From the NCBI RefSeq assembly GCF_006345825.1, contig NZ_VCIX01000051.1, forward strand, positions 1 to 64,000: a DNA stretch of 64,000 bases, read 5' to 3'. Below are positions 61,101-64,000 of the stretch, in pieces (position 1 is the stretch's first letter; every line of letters starts with the position of its first letter). The stretch is from Paenibacillus paridis. GTDB lineage: Bacteria; Bacillota; Bacilli; Paenibacillales; Paenibacillaceae. Under the pieces are notes generated by a model. The model ran no database searches. It was not told the DNA's origin and saw only the letters and a list, made by a program, of their open reading frames with translations. Made by a program: the position numbers and the translations under genes.

Positions 61101-63240
61101 TAAAAGCAAGCAAGTAGCCGCTATACGGATCCTGCTCCAGTATGGTAACTGCGAACGTTTTCGTTTCTGTCGCCGTTCCCCGTTTAATCGTTGCCGTCAG
61201 CGTGACAGCTAGATCGCCTTTGCCCATGGCTGGGCGGCTAACCATACCATCTGGTCTTAAATTGACCGGATAGTCGGATTTCCAAGTGATGACGGTTTGG
61301 TTCGCGCCTGCTTTCGGCAGCGTAAGCTTAGCCGTAACGGCACTCGTGTCAGCCAGTACAAGCGCTGCTTTGTCCACCGCAACCGCATCGGTATCCGACA
61401 ATTGAGCCAGTACCGTAACTGGGAATGTTTTAGTCGTAACCGCATTGCCTCGTTTAATCGTTGCTGTAAGCACAACTTCAGCATCAGCCTCGCCTAATAC
61501 AGGGCGAGTGACTGCGCCGCTTGGGCTAATGACAGCGGCTTGATCCGCTTCCCAAGTGATTTTCGTACCGCTTGCCCCTTGAGCAGGAAGCTTAAGATCC
61601 GCCATCACCTTGCTCGTATCGCCAAGCGTCAAAGCCTCTTTGTCTGCCGCTACCTTCGCCGCATCCTCAGGAGCTGTAAACAAAGCGATTTCCGCAGGAC
61701 CCAGACTGCGGTTAAATACGTAGAAATCATCGATCTTCGTATCCATATACGGATCCGCGCTGAACATCGAACGGCCGATATAGTTTAAGGTCGTATTGCC
61801 AAGATCCTTCGGCTTAATCGTTACATTATCATTACGTGCAACCTCTACGCCGTTGACGTACATAATAGCCGAGCTGCCAGACAGGGTTACCGCATAATGC
61901 ACCCATTCATTAGCCGTCTGCTGCGCCGGACTTACCGTAGCGTACTGCTCGCTGCCGCCGTTTTTGAATACAAACCGGCTGGCATCGCCATCTGTACTTG
62001 CCGTTAAGAAAATATAATTGTTCGTGCCGAGGCCGATATCAAAGATCCGTCCCCATTTCTTGAGCGTGTCCTGCTTCACCCAAGTCGTAATCGTCATATC
62101 CGATAATCCGTTTAAAATGCCGTTTGGAAGAAGAACATGGTCGTTCACGCCGTCAAGATCAACTGCGCCGCCCGTTCTGCCCGCCGTCCACAAAGCTCCG
62201 TTCACTAGTGTCGCCTTGGTCTGATTGCTGCTCACCGCCAGAGGAGAAGCCGTCGTACCCGAGGTTTCATCGAAGGAATAAGCGGCTACAATACCCGGCA
62301 GCAAATCCGGTGATGCTGGAAGCACAAGGATTGTCGTCACTTTAACGGTTGCGGCTACCGCTTCATACTTGTTTACTTCAGACGTCACGCGGTAATAGTA
62401 CGACACGCCGGAGGCTAGACCCGTATCCGCGTATGTCGTTGCCGTACCGCTGTATACTTGAGCAAAATTTGAATCCGCGAGCGTGGAGCGATACACGCGA
62501 TAATTCGCCCCGCTCTCTGTGCTGTCCCAAGTCAATGTCGCAGCCGTTGACGTTACGTCTGCTGCCTGAACGTTAGCTGGTGCTGCAGGAACCGGACTTG
62601 CGATACTGCGAAGCTGGACATCGTCCAGGCCTGACTTATCCCAGCGGGAACGAAAGCCTGCTTTCCCAGTAGCCAACGCTGTATCCGTCACTTGAGTGAT
62701 TAGTTTATTATCCACATAGGCTTTAATCACGCTGCCCTCAACGACAAGGCGCATCGTATACCACTGGCCTGTTGTAATCGTCGTGATATAGTCATTAAGC
62801 GTAGTGACCGTCCCGCCAACTTTTTTGGAAAGCGAGAACTTGCCATCGCCTAGTTGAAACATGTAGTAGTTATTTACGTCGGTGTAGCGTGCAAGGATGC
62901 CGGGAAAGGACCCGCTTGCAACCTTCTTTACCTTTGCTTCAAAAACATAGTTGCTGCCCTGGCTGTTATCGATGGTAGCAATCGCCTCATCGCCCGCGCT
63001 AATATTCAGCATCTTGTTGCTGGCATTCGCCGGGTCATTCGCCACGGTCATGATCGATGTATTGTTAAGTGTCCACCCTACCGTATTGCCATCCTGGAAA
63101 TCGTCCTCGAAAATAACAGCAGAAGGTGTCGCTGCGGGTACGGTCGGCGTATCATCCGCTGCTGCGACAGCAGGCAGCACACTAGAGAAAACAATGATTA
63201 GGGCGAGCAAAAACTTTGAAAATGCAGGTACTGATTTCAT
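55153..63240 (-). CDS. SLH-anchored multidomain galactanase-like protein (two GH43 domains)
   Basis: About 2695 residues. Signal peptide, then concanavalin-like fold (~50-216), FN3 (220-306), LamG (320-523), two atrophied Ig domains (530-706), linker, Ig-like (822-896), GH43 number one (900-1190), F5/8C (1206-1352), FN3, GH43 number two (1451-1749), F5/8C (1756-1896), four FN3 (1899-2289), a beta-rich region and three SLH domains (2522-2701). GH43-1 has MIQAHGGHIIKVEDTYYWFG, the GH43_24 (exo-beta-1,3-galactanase) signature; GH43-2 reads NIMPIGSYLKVGDIWYYY and lacks QAHGG. The SLH repeats bind it to wall pyruvylated polymer. ATG 63240 has GGAGG at 10 bases. It likely degrades plant arabinogalactan. 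A cre site lies upstream. Confidence 0.9.
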   Translation of the reverse strand: MKSVPAFSKFLLALIIVFSSVLPAVAAADDTPTVPAATPSAVIFEDDFQDGNTVGWTLNNTSIMTVANDPANASNKMLNISAGDEAIATIDNSQGSNYVFEAKVKKVASGSFPGILARYTDVNNYYMFQLGDGKFSLSKKVGGTVTTLNDYITTITTGQWYTMRLVVEGSVIKAYVDNKLITQVTDTALATGKAGFRSRWDKSGLDDVQLRSIASPVPAAPANVQAADVTSTAATLTWDSTESGANYRVYRSTLADSNFAQVYSGTATTYADTGLASGVSYYYRVTSEVNKYEAVAATVKVTTILVLPASPDLLPGIVAAYSFDETSGTTASPLAVSSNQTKATLVNGALWTAGRTGGAVDLDGVNDHVLLPNGILNGLSDMTITTWVKQDTLKKWGRIFDIGLGTNNYIFLTASTDGDASRFVFKNGGSEQYATVSPAQQTANEWVHYAVTLSGSSAIMYVNGVEVARNDNVTIKPKDLGNTTLNYIGRSMFSADPYMDTKIDDFYVFNRSLGPAEIALFTAPEDAAKVAADKEALTLGDTSKVMADLKLPAQGASGTKITWEADQAAVISPSGAVTRPVLGEADAEVVLTATIKRGNAVTTKTFPVTVLAQLSDTDAVAVDKAALVLADTSAVTAKLTLPKAGANQTVITWKSDYPVNLRPDGMVSRPAMGKGDLAVTLTATIKRGTATETKTFAVTILEQDPYSGYLLAFKKAVSGDTLYYAVSRNGRTWTELTSNAGISDIAAQNTFKLLSEDKWFKYEYANGAWSLYSSANGTSGWTKDTGSFTLPTGAISGNFKPITEAEWIQSVNRLSTPRTLDVLKVSTKAGFAPRLPEQVKIDYTNNLYATAEVDWDVIDASKYAAVGSFTAAGTVKGASTRVQAAVTVIGDSAYSDTIRNGEFWYDDEGGMIQAHGGHIIKVEDTYYWFGEDKGHNSAVLKGVSIYASKDLKKWEYRNTVLTPLDHPELASAKIERPKILYNEKTGKYVLWGHWEESGNYNQANVVVAVSDTVDGDYTYVNRFQPGGMQSRDFTVFQDDDGQAYLFSSSNNNADMNVFRLTDDYLYVDEFLYTAFPGGKRESPAIVKKDGIYYMFTSGLSGWYPNQGMYATTTNLADKNGWSALKKFGDPATYYTQSSFIVSVYGSETISYVYVGDRWTPTALMESQYIWLPLQLDNGLAELTYSGNWDLNAATGHFETPKDLLVSQGKPAVASSSASGYGASAANDGNYESYFDAGVTTFGNTWEVDLGKEYDLSRIDLSWREWNGSEVYYQYKIEGKKTSSDVNYTMLIDQTGNTTPSFNSHKLTGNYRYVKLTITGQKGHTNNAGNTVTWYRGLHEVKIYSSNTELDTPKGLTATAVKTAEDMTSINVNWSSVENASYYTLYRSDSLNGDYTQIYYGRAASYEDIGLASGKTYYYKVKAVHAGGESGLSAAVSAKTYTVPAASITFDNRNNLWYDTDGNIMPIGSYLKVGDIWYYYTTVGDGFRFTDMIVYKSNDFKNWTLQEEVLLNDESHEELASSKLEALSVIYNKETGKYVAWFHYENAVDYNLARVAAAVSDSPVGPFEFQGSFRPLGNDSRDLTTFVDEDGSAYLISSTNTNSDLKMYKLSSDYLTVDETASAITIYTGKHREAPAMVKHDGVYFLFSSGAAGWKPTQGTYSTATSIAGPWSEPQKIGNASTFGGQSGGVLTIQGTDTTSYIMMSNQWKPADLKTSKRVWMPISFNGLTATYDYSDFITVDPTTGIVSGITDGQLLSAGKPATASDWSGVNRPQSANDGDYTTSWVGENNSWPKWWQVDLGQAYSLSSIQISWFLYNGSEAYHKYKVETSLDGVNFTLAQDQLGNTRYGFTSDSLTGTARYVRVQLVDAVLVNNPSNWYTPQLSEVKVYGHEISAPVQLTVTEATDSAVTLSWKAIPQAFGYNVYRSDAVDGSYVKVNSSDVLTNGYTDTNLAAYTTYFYKVTAKYDNKESAMSAAVEAKTMELPTGVPGDLQADEVTVSSVKLSWQPSENTVTYNVYRSNEADGVYVKVNMEGIVGTSYTDAGLNADTTYFYKVSAVNSSGESDLSSALEVKTKAVDPVDPIDPELPISVPSELQAAEASVSSVKLTWQSIAHALSYNVYRADAVDGTYVKVNTASILSASFTDTELNANTDYYYKVSAVYESAESELSAAVLVKTKAVDPVDPTDPELPISVPSDLQAAEASVSSVKLTWQSIAHALSYNVYRADAVDGTYSKVNTASILNASFTDTGLSANTDYYYKVSAVYETAESELSTAVLAKTKAVDPVDPTDPTTPVNPGNNGGTSTNNDSVQAAGGSIAVKTSVDANGRLNANITEADLKKALEASTATTLNIKVEASNNGAFGGTKVTIPVQTLLNANQTVKQIAVSSADVIVYFGTDAAAGILTAGAQQVEVVITKVNHADLPEDVRAQVNGHPVYDFTLSVDGKAVSEFNASEPVTVEMKYTLQAGEKAHQIVIYYLGADGKLEVVRNAKYNEATGMISFKPQHFSRYAAAHAGVAFADLSKAPWAQTMIEALAAREIVRGTGNGVFEPTRAVTRAEFVQQLLGALGLIDDQASSSFNDVTEGAWYYAAVASAEKLGIVKGKADGSFKGSESITREDMVVMLSRAAALAGVAGNGTSTEQTFKDEAAISAYAVDAVKAMQEAGFINGFTDGSYQPKQQTTRAQAAAVIYKLLKL
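56381..57000. repeat. 309-bp tandem repeat (FN3 units)
   Basis: The ggatcaac(c/t)gg start recurs at 56381, 56690 and 56999, i.e. two near-identical 309-bp units (103 codons each), with a more diverged third upstream. High DNA identity implies recent duplication or gene conversion. Confidence 0.9.
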
Positions 63241-63330
63241 TGTGCTATGTTCCTCCATTCGGTTGAATTGGAGCGCTTACGAAGGAGCTATCTCCTTGGT
63301 CATGCAATAAATTGAAATTACTGGATAATT

Positions 63331-63344
63331 TGTAAGCGCTATCT
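63331..63344. promoter_or_regulatory. cre site (CcpA)
   Basis: tgtaagcgctatct fits the cre consensus TGWAARCGYTWNCW at every position. It lies 91-104 bases before the galactanase start. A second, weaker gcgcttacg copy is at 63272. Confidence 0.75.
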
Positions 63345-63361
63345 TAACTGTTCATAATCAA

Positions 63362-63400
63362 GGCTGCCTCACCAATAGAATTTCTATCGAGGAGACAGCC
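63362..63400 (-). terminator. Terminator of solute-binding protein gene
   Basis: ggctgcctc (63362-63370) pairs with gagacagcc (63392-63400) with one mismatch; 12 bases after the stop. Confidence 0.7.
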
Positions 63401-63411
63401 TCTTTAAATAA

Positions 63412-64000
63412 TTATTTAATTCCTTGATCTGCTACATAAGCCAACCATTGTTTGGTGTATTCCGCTTGAATTTTCTCAAGGCCAGCTTGATTTGCTTTTT
63501 CCATGAAAGTAGCTAGGCCATCTTCCACATTTTTCACAAGACCAGCATTAAGCGGGAATAGATATTGCTTCTCCACTTGCTCAAGTGCTGCTCTTTCCGC
63601 TTGGTAAGCCGTATAGTCTTCAGCAAAACCTGTGAACTTATCCGGCGTTTGGATTTTATCAAGCTCATCGAAGATCGCTTTTACGCCATCATAGTTTTTG
63701 TCGAACAACATATACTCTGGATTTCTCCAAGCCCAACCGTTCATGCCTTCACGAGCGAAGCCATTGGAGTTGGAATCGCCGATCATGGAGTAATAACCAT
63801 CTTTGATTTCGTAGTTTTTGCCTTCAACGCCGTACTGTGTAAGAAGGTTATAACGTTTGTCAGTTACCATTTTTTCGTAGAACGCAAGCGCGCGCTCAGC
63901 GTTTTTGCTGCTAGCCGGAATAGCGAAACCGTTGTGGATTGGGTGAACCGGTGTTGCAATTCCGTTTGTTAATGGGAACGGGTGGTAGCCAAGCTTCCAG
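63412..64000 (-). CDS. Extracellular solute-binding protein, C-terminal part (runs off window)
   Basis: 196 codons of a larger gene whose 5' end is outside the window. Visible: WKLGYHPFPLTNGIATPVHP, FAIPASSKNAERALAFYEKM, RYNLLTQYGVEGKNYE and EYTKQWLAYVADQGIK. This is the C-terminal lobe of family 1 (LplA/DUF3502-like) sugar-binding proteins. Next to a galactanase, its ligand may be a galactan- or plant-derived oligosaccharide. The matching permease genes would be outside the window. Confidence 0.85.
   Translation of the reverse strand, partial: WKLGYHPFPLTNGIATPVHPIHNGFAIPASSKNAERALAFYEKMVTDKRYNLLTQYGVEGKNYEIKDGYYSMIGDSNSNGFAREGMNGWAWRNPEYMLFDKNYDGVKAIFDELDKIQTPDKFTGFAEDYTAYQAERAALEQVEKQYLFPLNAGLVKNVEDGLATFMEKANQAGLEKIQAEYTKQWLAYVADQGIK

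Noticed and set aside
1..64000. CRISPR arrays, tRNA or rRNA genes
   Set aside because: No regularly spaced short repeats with unique spacers and no tRNA/rRNA-like sequence were seen; the repeats found are in-gene tandem units or scattered hairpins.

Overview
The window looks like chromosome of a spore-forming, Gram-positive bacterium, most probably Paenibacillus or a close relative. The support is strong AGGAGG-type ribosome binding sites, an SLH-anchored multidomain glycosidase, a YheC/YheD spore-coat ATP-grasp protein, a SecA2-type accessory SecA, lipobox solute-binding proteins, Fur boxes and a textbook CcpA cre site. No rRNA, tRNA or CRISPR array was seen.

Layout. 0-3.4 kb: the 5' part of a secreted protein with 240-bp tandem MBG repeats, then a DUF3267 zincin-like and a DUF975 membrane protein. 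4.2-14.5 kb: an accessory region. It holds a two-gene operon (a 1791-aa P-loop ATPase and a 348-aa protein with a HEPN RNase motif) behind a palindrome-covered promoter, a broken DUF927 helicase gene, and an AT-rich 461-aa orphan gene. Inverted copies of an ~85-bp sequence flank the latter two. This is the best candidate for an undescribed (probably defence) system. 14.7-20.7 kb: a sulfonate-type sulfur scavenging operon (aldo/keto reductase, flavin monooxygenase, ABC permease, binding protein, ATPase, rhodanese). 20.8-33.7 kb: small regulatory and metabolic units: an RHH-ankyrin protein, a frameshifted VOC protein, a phosphoesterase, two beta-lactamase-fold hydrolases, HxlR/DoxX, LytTR/DUF3021, an MBL hydrolase, MarR/aldo-keto reductase, ECF sigma with its partner, and YheC/D. 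34-47.3 kb: two iron-siderophore loci (an IrtAB/YbtPQ-type exporter-fold importer with binding protein and AraC regulator; a FecCD permease pair with an AraC/binding-protein ORF) on either side of an XRE-membrane protein-SecA2 cluster. 47.4-55 kb: an AraC remnant, a MarR-SDR-STAS-like unit, a second rhodanese, a lone trpB, an alpha/beta hydrolase and a cytochrome b/molybdopterin oxidoreductase. 55.1-64 kb: a 2.7-kaa SLH-anchored double-GH43 galactanase-like enzyme and the C-terminus of a sugar-type solute-binding protein.

Recurring theme: the 3' end of a rhodanese gene with its terminator hairpin occurs five times (3.7, 14.7, 33.9, 48.0, 50.2 kb). Two copies are intact genes, one is fused to an unrelated reading frame and two are decayed. 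This points to repeated duplication and loss of rhodanese genes in this genome.
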